NCBI GenBank assembly: GCA_001769295.1
Contig: MEOR01000058.1
Coordinates: forward strand, 240-34,565
Origin: Bacteroidetes bacterium GWF2_49_14
GTDB taxonomy: Bacteria > Bacteroidota > Bacteroidia > Bacteroidales > UBA12481
Length of the DNA stretch: 34,326 nt
Direction of reading: 5' to 3'
Below the pieces are notes generated by a model. It searched no databases. It was not told where the DNA came from and saw only the letters and a program-made list of their open reading frames with translations. Shown here in pieces: positions 24,629-32,681 of this stretch (its first letter is position 1; each line of letters opens with the position of its first letter). The position numbers were made by a program, and so were the translations under genes.

Positions 24629-24647
24629 GGCCAAAGTCCCCGTGGCC
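24629..24647 (-). promoter_or_regulatory. Possible attenuator hairpin behind the riboswitch
   Basis: On the minus strand GGCCA pairs with TGGCC around a 9-base loop and is followed by GG and TTTT. It lies between the aptamer and the receptor ATG at 24608, where an expression platform would be. Stem and T-run are short, so a ribosome-blocking role is as likely as termination. Confidence 0.4.
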
Positions 24648-24649
24648 AT

Positions 24650-24728
24650 TCTCCCTTCGCCGGCATTATCCGGATCAGGTACTAAGGGTATGATCTCAGC
24701 CCGTTGTTTTCAGGCACCCCCTTAGAGG
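24650..24728 (-). promoter_or_regulatory. TPP (thiamin pyrophosphate) riboswitch
   Basis: Read on the minus strand, the aptamer shows the conserved THI-box words in order: GGGGGTGCC (complement of 24713-24721), GGGCTGAGA with CTGAGA at 24694-24699, ATACCCTTAGT, then ACCTGATCCGGATAATGC and CGGCG (24658-24680), and the closing GAAGGGAG. P1 can form from CTCT with GGAG at the two ends. TPP binding normally represses the downstream gene, here the TonB-dependent receptor 42 bases further on. A promoter box lies at 24735-24742, so the RNA would begin right at the aptamer. Confidence 0.96.
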
Positions 24729-24734
24729 ACGGGA

Positions 24735-24742
24735 CAAAGATA
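24735..24742 (-). promoter_or_regulatory. -7 promoter box of the riboswitch-receptor unit
   Basis: On the minus strand this reads TATCTTTG, an exact TAnnTTTG match, and places the RNA start near 24728, the first bases of the riboswitch. No clear -33 TTTG is seen. Confidence 0.6.
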
Positions 24743-24750
24743 ATAAAATT

Positions 24751-24778
24751 GACCGCTGACCGATGACCGCAGACCGAC
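24751..24778. repeat. Four tandem 7-bp GACCGnn repeats
   Basis: GACCGCT, GACCGAT, GACCGCA and GACCGAC follow each other without a gap. They occupy the place where the -33 region and upstream elements of the riboswitch promoter would be, between that promoter and the terminator of the thioredoxin gene. Confidence 0.85.
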
Positions 24779-24782
24779 GGTA

Positions 24783-24820
24783 CAAAAAAAAAGCCGACCA
24801 GGAAAAAATCCCGGCCGGCT
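24783..24820 (-). terminator. Intrinsic terminator of the thioredoxin gene
   Basis: On the minus strand a 12-bp stem (AGCCGGCCGGGA with TCCTGGTCGGCT, two G-T pairs) closes a T5 loop and is followed by nine T. It lies 33 bases after the thioredoxin stop codon and insulates the receptor unit from it. Confidence 0.9.
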
Positions 24821-24852
24821 AAACCCAAACCAAACAAACCAAAATCACAAAT

Positions 24853-25218
24853 CTAATCCAAATCAACTTTTAAAACATCAGAAAAAGCTTTTACGAAAGA
24901 ATCCTTGGGCATTGCCCCTTTAGCCATCGCCGGTTGTCCCTCTACGGGAATAAACAGGATCGACGGGATACTTTGTATCTGGAACATGCCAGCAAGTTCT
25001 CTTTCTGCTTCAGTGTCAACTTTATAGATATCAATTTTCCCTTTATACTCTGTTGCAAGTTCTTCCAGAACCGGAGCTACCATTTTGCACGGTCCGCACC
25101 AATCTGCATAAAAATCAATAACAGCAGGCCTTTCCCCTTCGAACTTCCATTCGCTGTTAGCTTCAAAATTAAAAACCTTCGACTTGAATGTTTCCTGTGT
25201 TAAATGCTCAAGTGCCAT
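24853..25218 (-). CDS. Thioredoxin
   Basis: A 121-residue cytoplasmic thioredoxin-fold disulfide reductase. The active site is C41-GP-C44 in [20 protein letters not shown], the cis-Pro lies in [11 protein letters not shown], and the buried Asp is in VIDFYADW. An N-terminal extension of about 12 residues precedes the fold compared with E. coli TrxA. No signal peptide is present. The frame can be read from a TTG at 25251; I prefer the ATG at 25218, which has AAAGGAA 6 bases upstream. A possible promoter is TTTG (complement of 25263-25266) with TAACTTAG 16 bases on. A strong terminator follows. It may reduce partners such as the peroxiredoxin at 13996, but that is inference. Confidence 0.94.
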   Translation of the reverse strand: MALEHLTQETFKSKVFNFEANSEWKFEGERPAVIDFYADWCGPCKMVAPVLEELATEYKGKIDIYKVDTEAERELAGMFQIQSIPSILFIPVEGQPAMAKGAMPKDSFVKAFSDVLKVDLD

Positions 25219-25361
25219 GCAATTCCTTTCTGGTTTCACTAAGTTAGACAATTTCCGGATAACAAAGTTTAAATCTCCCGAAAATCCGGGTGTAAATTTA
25301 CTTATTTATTTAACTAGATATATCAATATCTGTGCCTTTCCTCTAATGAAGGAAAAAATGG

Positions 25362-25369
25362 TAATTTTG
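25362..25369 (+). promoter_or_regulatory. -7 promoter box of the CCA-adding-type gene
   Basis: TAATTTTG matches TAnnTTTG exactly and would start RNA near 25376, 12 bases before the ATG at 25388. In-frame ATGs upstream (25348, 25358) would lie before the RNA start, which supports 25388 as the true start. Confidence 0.55.
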
Positions 25370-25387
25370 TCAGTTTTAGTGAACAAA

Positions 25388-26851
25388 ATGGCAATAGAAC
25401 AAGGCGAGCACCTTAACCATCCTGTATTTAAGTCAGTTTCATCCGTAGCACAGGAATTGGGGCAACCCGCATTTGTTATCGGAGGTTATGTTCGTGACCT
25501 GATTCTGCAGCGTCAATCAAAGGATATCGATATTGTCACCCTGGGCAGCGGAATTGAACTGGCGCAAAAGGTTGCAGCTCTCCTGGGAAGCAAGAAAATT
25601 CAGATTTTCCGTACGTTCGGCACGGCGATGATCCGTTACCATGATTTTGATATTGAATTTGTAGGAGCCCGCCGGGAGTCATACTCCCCCGATTCGAGAA
25701 AGCCAGCCGTAGAAAGCGGCACGCTGGAGGATGATCAGAAGCGCAGGGACTTTACAATCAATGCGCTGGCAATCAGCCTTAACCCTGAAAACTTTGGGGA
25801 GCTGATCGATCCCTTTAACGGGATTCAGGACCTGCAGGACCGGTTGATCCGGACACCGCGGGAGCCTGACGCCACTTTCTCAGATGATCCTCTCCGGATG
25901 ATGAGGGCTATCCGTTTTGCCACTCAGCTGAAGTTCCACATTGAAGGGGAGACCTTTACCTCGATTACCCGGAACCGTGAGCGCATAAGCATAGTTTCAA
26001 CGGAGCGGATATCCGATGAACTCAACAAAATTATCCTGTCGCCGAAACCTTCGATCGGCTTCCGGCTGCTCGATGAATCGGGCCTTCTGCAACTGATTTT
26101 CCCTGAATTGCATGCGCTGAAAGGAATTGAAGAAAAGAATGGAATCAGGCACAAGGACAATTTCTATCACACGATCCGGGTGCTGGATAATATTTGTCAG
26201 AATACCGATGATCTCTGGCTCCGGTGGGCTACCCTCCTCCATGATATCGCAAAACCGGTGACCAAGCGGTTCGATCGGGAGAATGGCTGGACCTTTCACG
26301 GGCACAATCACCATGGTGCGCGGATGGTGCCGGTTATATTCCGCAGAATGAAGCTCCCGATGAATGAGAAGATGAAGTTTGTGGAAAAAATCGTCAACCT
26401 GCACATGAGGCCGATCGTATTGTCGCAGGAAATTGTGACCGATTCGGCAGTAAGGCGTCTGCTGTTTGAAGCCGGTGATGACATTGATGATCTGATGACC
26501 CTGTGCGAAGCTGATATAACTTCCGGAATCCGAGAAAAAGTCGACCGATATCTGAACAATTTTCAATTGGTCAGGCAAAAACTGATCGAGATCGAGGAGA
26601 AAGACCGGGTCCGCAACTGGCAGCCGCCGATCAGTGGCGAGGAGATCATGGAGGTTTTTGACCTGGCCCCCAGTAAACCTGTCGGTATTCTGAAAAACCG
26701 GATTAAGGATGCCATACTTGACGGGATCATCCACAACGACCGGGAAGAGGCCTGGGAACTTATGATACGGTCAGCAGCAGAAATGGGGCTATCGCCGAAG
26801 CCGGGCTTCGAAAAACCATTGACCAACATCTCTACGCAGCATGAAAACTGA
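25388..26851 (+). CDS. CCA-adding tRNA nucleotidyltransferase family protein with HD domain
   Basis: A 487-residue class II nucleotidyltransferase. The head domain has [20 protein letters not shown] (GGxxRD at 32-37 and the catalytic DID at 46-48), [25 protein letters not shown] and [16 protein letters not shown], the template region that in CCA enzymes selects CTP and ATP. An HD phosphohydrolase domain follows with RHKDNFYHT and [11 protein letters not shown] (about 260), fused as in many Bacteroidota. It should add or repair the 3' CCA of tRNAs; the tRNA gene at 1199-1272 lacks an encoded CCA. It could instead be a poly(A)-polymerase-like relative. The frame is open from 25184, but the promoter box and family start favour 25388. 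It overlaps the next gene by 11 bases. Confidence 0.93.
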   Translation: MAIEQGEHLNHPVFKSVSSVAQELGQPAFVIGGYVRDLILQRQSKDIDIVTLGSGIELAQKVAALLGSKKIQIFRTFGTAMIRYHDFDIEFVGARRESYSPDSRKPAVESGTLEDDQKRRDFTINALAISLNPENFGELIDPFNGIQDLQDRLIRTPREPDATFSDDPLRMMRAIRFATQLKFHIEGETFTSITRNRERISIVSTERISDELNKIILSPKPSIGFRLLDESGLLQLIFPELHALKGIEEKNGIRHKDNFYHTIRVLDNICQNTDDLWLRWATLLHDIAKPVTKRFDRENGWTFHGHNHHGARMVPVIFRRMKLPMNEKMKFVEKIVNLHMRPIVLSQEIVTDSAVRRLLFEAGDDIDDLMTLCEADITSGIREKVDRYLNNFQLVRQKLIEIEEKDRVRNWQPPISGEEIMEVFDLAPSKPVGILKNRIKDAILDGIIHNDREEAWELMIRSAAEMGLSPKPGFEKPLTNISTQHEN

Positions 26852-27407
26852 TTTTAAACCCGGCACCATGGTTTACCCGGTGCCGGCCGTTCTGGTAAGT
26901 TGCGGCAGTCAGCCGGATGAATATAACCTGATTACCATTGCCTGGACCGGCACCGTTTGTACCCATCCGCCCATGTGCTATATCAGTGTACGGCCTGAGC
27001 GGCACTCCTACGAAATCCTGAAGAGAACCGGTGAGTTTGTCATCAACCTGACCACAATCGAAATGACCAAAAAGGTTGACTGGTGCGGAGTCAGATCAGG
27101 AAGGGATTTCAATAAATTCCAGGAAATGAAGCTGACTCCCGGACCCTCGAAAACCATTCAGGCTCCCATCGTAATGGAATCCCCGGTCAATATTGAGTGC
27201 AGGGTTACAGAGATCAAAGAGCTTGGCTGCCACCATATGTTTCTTGCCGAAGTGACCAATATCCAGGTCAATCAAAAACTGATTCATCCCGACACCGGAA
27301 AACTCAACCTGTTGGATTCAAGCCTGATCACGTATGTCCATGGAAGCTATTGCGTGGTCGGGAAAAGGATTGGGACGTTTGGGTACAGCGTGTCGAAGAA
27401 GACTTAG
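26841..27407 (+). CDS. Flavin reductase family protein (split-barrel FMN-binding)
   Basis: A 188-residue protein of the flavin-reductase-like (FMN-binding split barrel) family. Marks are the opening [13 protein letters not shown], then [24 protein letters not shown], given as about 29-52 in parts, [16 protein letters not shown], and the C-terminal [20 protein letters not shown]. It binds FMN and in some cases NAD(P)H; the natural substrate is not evident. It is cytoplasmic. The start overlaps the end of the CCA-adding-type gene by 11 bases, so the two are translationally coupled. The stop codon falls in the first units of a degenerate GA-rich repeat (27400-27460). Confidence 0.92.
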   Translation: MKTDFKPGTMVYPVPAVLVSCGSQPDEYNLITIAWTGTVCTHPPMCYISVRPERHSYEILKRTGEFVINLTTIEMTKKVDWCGVRSGRDFNKFQEMKLTPGPSKTIQAPIVMESPVNIECRVTEIKELGCHHMFLAEVTNIQVNQKLIHPDTGKLNLLDSSLITYVHGSYCVVGKRIGTFGYSVSKKT

Positions 27408-27460
27408 AGACTGTAAGACTGGAAGACCAAGAGATTGAGAGACCAAGAGACTGGGAGATC
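27400..27460. repeat. Degenerate AGACT/AGACC-type short tandem repeat
   Basis: The stretch is a chain of 7-9-base variants of GAGACTG/AAGACC/AGAGATTG. It begins in the last codons of the flavin reductase gene, whose TAG stop lies inside it. A small stem ATCCTGA/TCAGGAT (27457-27476) follows. No gene lies in 27408-27532; the repeats and that stem are all I see there. Confidence 0.6.
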
Positions 27461-27508
27461 CTGATTTACATCAGGATGACAGTTCTGGCCTAACCGGTAA
27501 CTGGCAAT

Positions 27509-27540
27509 CGGCAACTATCTTCCAACCGGCAACTATCTTC
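27509..27540. repeat. 14-bp direct repeat at the end of the EEP gene
   Basis: CGGCAACTATCTTC occurs at 27509-27522 and again at 27527-27540. The second copy contains the stop codon of the minus-strand gene (27533-27535), so the gene now ends within the repeat. Related words (CCGGTAACTGGCAAT) lie just upstream at 27494-27508. Confidence 0.75.
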
Positions 27541-28585
27541 TAAAGTGTATATCCAGAAACACCGGCAGGTGATCGGAGTACCCGCCGTGGTAATAGGGTC
27601 CCAGGTAGGTACGGAAAGGCCGGTCCCCCATGTATTCCGTGTCTTCTTCGAGTATTCTTGAGGCTGTGAACACGTGCATGTCTGCCGTTCTGGCATAAAG
27701 GCTACGGGTTGTGTCCATCAGGCTTCCGGAAATGACCATGTGATCCAGCTGGTTCCATGTCCCTTTGTATTTGTAGGTACCGCCAGGATATCCGGATTTC
27801 AGGAGTGCGGTCAGATCATAAAGTTCCCCTGACTTGGGGTCATCGAAGGCCAGTCGGGCTCTGAGAGCTGAAACTATACTCAGATCCTGGGGTTCATCAT
27901 TGAGATCCCCGGTTATGACAATATTTGCATGACTGCTACCCGCCAATATGGAATCCACGCGGGCCCGCACGGCACTGGCGACGAATGCGCGGAGCGGGCG
28001 GCTTTCCACTTCGCCGGACGACCTTGACGGCCAGTGGTTAACAAATACATGAAGCGTATCCTTACCGCCCAGAATGCCCTTCGCATAGAGGATCTCACGG
28101 GTTCTCACGGCGGTATCGAACGGAAACCAGACGGGGAAGAAGTGCTGGCTCAGTAGGTTAAAATAGTTAGCCCGATAGAGCAAGGCTACATCAATACCCC
28201 GGTAATCAGGTGATTCGCGATGCACTATGCGGTAGTCCTGGCTGGCCAGCGGGGATTTTGATAGCAGGTCATCCAGGGTCCGACGGTTCTCGATCTCACA
28301 TAGCCCCACGAGGATCGGCAGTGTATCATGACCCACATCGCCTATGATGCGCGCAATTTTGTCCAGTTTATCCTGATACCGTTCATGGGTCCATTTTTTA
28401 TTGCTGCCCGGAAGAAACTCAGCATCATTAATCAGGGGATCATCAGCGGCATCGAACAAGTTTTCCACGTTGTAAAACATCACCCGGTAATGCGGGTTCC
28501 TGTCTCTGTTAGCTGCAGGCTTCTCTTTCTCGCAAGAGCCGGCTAACAATATCGGAATCAGACATAAAAGAAGGAATACTCTCAT
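27533..28585 (-). CDS. Endonuclease/exonuclease/phosphatase-family lipoprotein
   Basis: A 350-residue predicted lipoprotein (lipobox LLAGSC, C18) with the EEP (DNase I-like) fold. The metal and catalytic motifs are present in order: VMFYNVENLFD (Asn), LVGLCEIENRRTLDDLL (Glu), YRGIDVALLYR, FVNHWPSR, VITGDLNDEP (Asp and Asn) and GGYSDHLPVFLDI (Asp-His). In the envelope it may act as a nuclease or as a phosphodiesterase on phospho-glycans or lipids; sequence does not decide. It is the last gene of a three-lipoprotein series, and its start overlaps the stop of the beta-helix gene by four bases. Its stop codon sits in a 14-bp direct repeat, so the last residues (HFRR) may have been changed by repeat insertion. 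Confidence 0.9.
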   Translation of the reverse strand: MRVFLLLCLIPILLAGSCEKEKPAANRDRNPHYRVMFYNVENLFDAADDPLINDAEFLPGSNKKWTHERYQDKLDKIARIIGDVGHDTLPILVGLCEIENRRTLDDLLSKSPLASQDYRIVHRESPDYRGIDVALLYRANYFNLLSQHFFPVWFPFDTAVRTREILYAKGILGGKDTLHVFVNHWPSRSSGEVESRPLRAFVASAVRARVDSILAGSSHANIVITGDLNDEPQDLSIVSALRARLAFDDPKSGELYDLTALLKSGYPGGTYKYKGTWNQLDHMVISGSLMDTTRSLYARTADMHVFTASRILEEDTEYMGDRPFRTYLGPYYHGGYSDHLPVFLDIHFRR

Positions 28586-30039
28586 TTCTTGATATATTCA
28601 TAAGCACCAATATCCGGTTTTCCGTCGGACAACCGGGGATTGCCCATCAAATCCCTCGGAAGGAACTGTGAAAAAGCAGGATTGGCCATATCCCTGGCAG
28701 GCGAAAGGGAATCAATCTGGTAATCCCGGGTTGATAAAGAGGTAAACCAGGGATCCAGGTTTTTAATGATACTGACCCAATGGTCAGGATTGCTTGTGTT
28801 CATGGTATCAACCTTAACCAGGCAATGGTCAAAAACATAATTGAACTGTCCCGGTACCGGCTTTTTGTCAATGGTGTTGATCAATTCAATTTCCATGCTT
28901 CGGGTTCCGGTAATGATGCAGTTTGAGAAGAGGGCATTGGTAAGGTGGTAGACGTATGCCGTACCATCATACACGAAAAAATTGTTCAGCATAACGGAAG
29001 GCTCTGTCCGGGCGCCGTAACCATAGTTATTGGACAGGGTACAGTGATAGAATTCATAAGACCCCCCTAAAGTAAGGGCTACGCACCATGACCCGCAGTT
29101 TGCCACCAGGCAGTTGGTTGCCAGAATGGTTGTGCTTTGGGCATAAATTCCGGCCACCGACATGTTCTCAATCCGGGTATCAGATAGGGTAAGTGTTGGT
29201 TTGGACGCGTTTGCCAGGGTATCGACCTGTATACCTTTCATGGCGTTTTTAATGATCGCATAACGGATCTCATTGTCTTTGCTGCCATTGAGAAAATGGA
29301 TGCCGCCGAGGATATACGTAGCCCCACTTTCGTAATCGATCCAGGCACCCCATTGGCCTGGGATGTTGTCATACATGGCTTCCAGCCGGTCACCAAGAAA
29401 GCTGACCGGTTCTTCGAGAGTACCCCGTGCCCTCAGGGTTCCTTTCACCAGCATTGAAGATCCTTTGTGAAAGTGAATCCGGGTTCCCGGGTCGATGGTC
29501 AGGGTTTGAAGTGAATCAACCAGCATGGAATTATAGACCAGGTAAGGTTTATCATTGATCCAGGATCGGGTTTTAAGGACCTCACCGTTGATCAGGTGCA
29601 CGTCCTGCCCGAAAGCCACCAGATCTACATCCTGTGTATTGCCATTGGTTTGGAAAACCACTGAATCCTGAATGACCATGGGAAGGAACTCTCCGTTGGG
29701 ATTCAGTGTGACCTCAACAAAAATGTAGATACTGTCGTTGGCCAGGATTTCCACTTTATCGAGGGAATTAGACTGTCGCCCGTTGATGTTAAGCCGGAAC
29801 GGTGTGCCCGGTGTATTTGCAAGAGAGATCCTGTCGATGATAATCGGCTGGGATTGGGGGTTATAGACCCTGAAATTCAGGGTTGTCGATCCAACCGTGG
29901 TAAAGATGGTATCAAAAAGTACGGTATCGGTTGAGAAACCAAGCTTTGCACCGGGATCAACAATTGGATTGTTTTGCTCGCAGGACCACATCCATGTCAG
30001 GATCAGGAAGCCGGCACCGATGGACAGGAGTTTTTTCAT
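28582..30039 (-). CDS. Lipoprotein with right-handed beta-helix fold
   Basis: A 485-residue lipoprotein (lipobox TWMWSC, C20). The N-terminal part (about 30-170) is beta-rich with FDTIFTTVGSTTLNFRVYNP, an Ig/abnormal-spindle-like domain of about 100 residues that is usual ahead of such helices. The rest (about 185-460) shows short repeating strands (LTIDPGTRIHFHKGSSMLVKG, in parts; NEIRYAIIKNAMKGIQVD; TRIENMSVAGIYAQST) of the parallel beta-helix. The C-terminus DGKPDIGAYEYIKK is a common ending of choice-of-anchor/beta-helix proteins. Members bind or cut polysaccharides, but no catalytic set is evident, so no enzyme is claimed. It lies between the FISUMP protein gene (59-base gap) and the EEP gene (4-base overlap). 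Confidence 0.87.
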   Translation of the reverse strand: MKKLLSIGAGFLILTWMWSCEQNNPIVDPGAKLGFSTDTVLFDTIFTTVGSTTLNFRVYNPQSQPIIIDRISLANTPGTPFRLNINGRQSNSLDKVEILANDSIYIFVEVTLNPNGEFLPMVIQDSVVFQTNGNTQDVDLVAFGQDVHLINGEVLKTRSWINDKPYLVYNSMLVDSLQTLTIDPGTRIHFHKGSSMLVKGTLRARGTLEEPVSFLGDRLEAMYDNIPGQWGAWIDYESGATYILGGIHFLNGSKDNEIRYAIIKNAMKGIQVDTLANASKPTLTLSDTRIENMSVAGIYAQSTTILATNCLVANCGSWCVALTLGGSYEFYHCTLSNNYGYGARTEPSVMLNNFFVYDGTAYVYHLTNALFSNCIITGTRSMEIELINTIDKKPVPGQFNYVFDHCLVKVDTMNTSNPDHWVSIIKNLDPWFTSLSTRDYQIDSLSPARDMANPAFSQFLPRDLMGNPRLSDGKPDIGAYEYIKK

Positions 30040-30098
30040 AGTGAATTCTATCCGGTAATGTATGAATAACGGAAAGGCGGGAAGATTATGATGCCATG

Positions 30099-32576
30099 CT
30101 AATTTTTAACACACCTTACCGAGAATCCATAGCCTGTTTCACTCCAATCGCGGCCGATCTGGGCTTTATCTTTATGGAGAGCCCTGTACATGGCTTTATC
30201 ATCATCGTTGACTGTGGTGGTCCAGAATCCAGCATGGCTGGTCAAGCCGCCAAAAGTACCACTCGAAGTGCGGTATCCACCGGGAAGTGCGTTAAAGCCT
30301 GATATATTGGTTGCTCCTGTATTTGGGTTTTGCCATCTGGCCAGTCCGGCTTCCTTCAGCATGCCTCCTTCATCGACTCCCCTGTACCATTCCAGCAGGG
30401 TGGTTGACTCGTCCATACCCAGCACTTGTTCGAGCTGGCGCCATTCCCCGTCGGAAGGCAGGTGCCAACCTGAAGGGCAGGCCTCTGAAGCAGCTGCCCA
30501 GGTATAGAGACGGCCATAAGTTGTTGCGTTGGAGGCCGTGTTGCCAAAGGCAAAACTACCTTCTGCGGTAGTATAGTTCAGGTTAGAGGCCATCCATTCC
30601 TGGTCACCCAGACCAATGGTGAAATAAGCCTGCCCGTCACGCGCATCATAGAGAACCTGGCTATTCAGGAAGGCAATAAGGACTTCATCGGAGTTCTCTG
30701 CGCACGAGCTGTTGAGTGACCATTTGAGTTTATATATCTGTCCGAGTTGACCACTAAAGAGTGTTTCCGGGTCATTTTCATCCGTAAAGCTACCACCGGA
30801 GCCATTGACAACGGTCCAAGTGCCTGACATGGCCTGGCCCGGGCTGTTTGCATGCATACGCGTGCTTATGGTTCCGTTCGTCAGGCTCTGATCCGGACCG
30901 GCGTCCGCCTGCGTATTGATTTCATTAAACACAACGGTCATTTCATCCGAGCTTGATTCGCATGCGGTTGAAATGGTCCAGCGCAGGGTATAACTGCTGC
31001 ATAAATCACCTGAGAAAGTAGCATGGGGATCCTCCGGATCAGAAAAACTTCCGGTTCCACCATCTGTAATGCTCCACAGGCCGGTTCCATTGAGCGGAAG
31101 GTTGGCATTCAACTCGGTGACGGTCGAACCGTCAACCAGTTTCTGGTCGGGCCCTGCATTTGCCTCTGATGGCAGATCAACAATGACGATGGTCATCTGA
31201 TCGGAAGATGCATCGCACTGTGTCGAAATTGTCCACCGAAGAATATAGGTCTCGCAAGGCTGGGCGGTAAACAGCGATCTGGCTTCACCGGGACTGTCAA
31301 TGACTCCGCCAGAACCGCTGACAATTTCCCACTCCCCGCTCCCCTGCTCCGGCACATTGCCTGCAAGGGTCACTGACCGTGAGGTTCCTGTCAGCCTGAT
31401 ATCGGGCCCTGCCAATGCATCCGTCGGTATATGGTCGAAAGTTATCACCACATCATCACTGCTTGAACCGCATGCTGTGGAGACAGTCCACCGGAGGATG
31501 TATGTCTGGCAAATCTGACCGCTGAACGAGGCATGAGGTAAATTGGAGTCGCTGAACTCCCCGGCAGATCCGGCAACAATAGTCCAGGTTCCGGTACCGA
31601 CAACAAGGGAATTTCCCGAAAGGGTTGTTTCAGTTCGGCCGTCGAGATAGAACTGATCGGGTCCGGCAGCGGCTTCAACAGTGAATTGTTCAAACCGGAT
31701 ATCCACGGTATCACTGGATACTGCGCAGGCCGTTGAAACCGACCATACGAGCCGGTAGTTGGTGCAGGCCTGGCCTGTAAACTCTGAAGCCGGCTGCGCC
31801 ATATCACTGAAAACTCCCTCTCCACCGGTTTCTATCTTCCACATGCCGGTTCCTTCGGAGGGAATGCTGGCACCGAGGGTAACGGTTGTAATGTTGTTGC
31901 CGACAATCTGGTCAGCACCTGCAAAAGCCGTACTTGGCAGATGCATGAAGCGAATAAGGACATCATCGGAGGACTGGCTTACCGGATTGACAACGGTCCA
32001 TCTGAGGATGTAGGCCTGGCATGGAACACCCGTCAGGGTGGCATTGGGGTCGTTTAGATCTGAAATCTGTCCTCCGGCACCTGCAACAATAGACCAGGTT
32101 CCGGTTCCGCTTGCCGGAGCCTCAGCCTGAAGGACGTAGGTTATGGATGAAGTGGAAACGGTTGCGTCGTCACCTGCGCGGGCCTGGGTTGATCCAACCA
32201 GGCGAACCGCCACCTTGATGATATAGGGTTCGTCATCATTATCTACTGCACTGATCTCAACCTGAAAAGCCCCTTCGGACATTCCGGCCGTATTCCAGTT
32301 AAACTCATACGGAGCCTCCGCATCAATAAAAGCGGCAGAGCCCGGGGCTGTGAAAACAACGGAATCAATCGAGCCATCCACATCGTACGCATTTACTTTA
32401 AAGGTAATTACCGAGCCGATATTGTAGGCCGCATCATCGGCCGGACTGGTTTTTTCAACATACGGAGGCTTGTTGGGGAGGATATATTCGCAACCGCCGA
32501 TGATCAGAATAAACAGGATTCCATAAAGAGCCCCGCCTATACACCGGGAAAATATTCTTGACCATTCAGTTTTCAT
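30099..32576 (-). CDS. Lipoprotein with six Ig/PKD-like repeats and a FISUMP domain
   Basis: A cell-surface-type lipoprotein of 825 residues (signal LIIGGC, C29). A PKD/Ig-like domain (about 35-125; PYVEKTSPADDAAYNIGSVI) is followed by six repeats of about 84-86 residues, each opening near AxAGPDQ, then GTGTWxIVxGxGGxFSD, a FSGQxC stretch, YxLRWTxSTxC and SSDxVxIxF. Repeats two to five keep both Cys of the C-Y-ST-C pair; repeat one lacks the second and repeat six the first. The C-terminal 180 residues are a FISUMP domain (VLYDARDGQAYFTIGLGDQEW ... LYTWAAASEACPSGWHLPSDGEW ... SGFNALPGGYR ... GYGFSVRCVKN). No T9SS tail is present. Binding or adhesion is inferred, not shown. A near-match box TAATTTTA (complement of 32600-32607) would give a 17-nt leader. 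Confidence 0.92.
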   Translation of the reverse strand: MKTEWSRIFSRCIGGALYGILFILIIGGCEYILPNKPPYVEKTSPADDAAYNIGSVITFKVNAYDVDGSIDSVVFTAPGSAAFIDAEAPYEFNWNTAGMSEGAFQVEISAVDNDDEPYIIKVAVRLVGSTQARAGDDATVSTSSITYVLQAEAPASGTGTWSIVAGAGGQISDLNDPNATLTGVPCQAYILRWTVVNPVSQSSDDVLIRFMHLPSTAFAGADQIVGNNITTVTLGASIPSEGTGMWKIETGGEGVFSDMAQPASEFTGQACTNYRLVWSVSTACAVSSDTVDIRFEQFTVEAAAGPDQFYLDGRTETTLSGNSLVVGTGTWTIVAGSAGEFSDSNLPHASFSGQICQTYILRWTVSTACGSSSDDVVITFDHIPTDALAGPDIRLTGTSRSVTLAGNVPEQGSGEWEIVSGSGGVIDSPGEARSLFTAQPCETYILRWTISTQCDASSDQMTIVIVDLPSEANAGPDQKLVDGSTVTELNANLPLNGTGLWSITDGGTGSFSDPEDPHATFSGDLCSSYTLRWTISTACESSSDEMTVVFNEINTQADAGPDQSLTNGTISTRMHANSPGQAMSGTWTVVNGSGGSFTDENDPETLFSGQLGQIYKLKWSLNSSCAENSDEVLIAFLNSQVLYDARDGQAYFTIGLGDQEWMASNLNYTTAEGSFAFGNTASNATTYGRLYTWAAASEACPSGWHLPSDGEWRQLEQVLGMDESTTLLEWYRGVDEGGMLKEAGLARWQNPNTGATNISGFNALPGGYRTSSGTFGGLTSHAGFWTTTVNDDDKAMYRALHKDKAQIGRDWSETGYGFSVRCVKN

Positions 32577-32648
32577 AGATGTACTATGGGATTTAAGTAT
32601 AAAATTAACGCATATTCAGGGAAAAAATGTTGTGTCATCATAAATTCC

Positions 32649-32656
32649 TAGATTTG
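32649..32656 (+). promoter_or_regulatory. -7 promoter box of the amidohydrolase gene
   Basis: TAGATTTG matches TAnnTTTG exactly, with GTTG (32629-32632) 16 bases upstream as a possible -33 element. The leader would be about 20 nt. The 105-base gap is shared with the divergent FISUMP gene. Confidence 0.55.
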
Positions 32657-32681
32657 TTAACAACTACAACCGTTCCAAAAA

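Noticed and set aside
24751-24778. CRISPR-like array
   Set aside because: Units are 7 bp with no spacers; this is a simple tandem repeat.
25997-26734. Minus-strand open frame of 245 codons opposite the CCA-adding-type gene
   Set aside because: The + strand frame carries the GGxxRD, DID and HD motifs; the antisense shows no family pattern.
27490-27696. Small minus-strand frame ending in a duplicated LEDSCR peptide
   Set aside because: The duplication is only the 14-bp direct repeat read in another frame inside the end of the EEP gene; there is no start signal.
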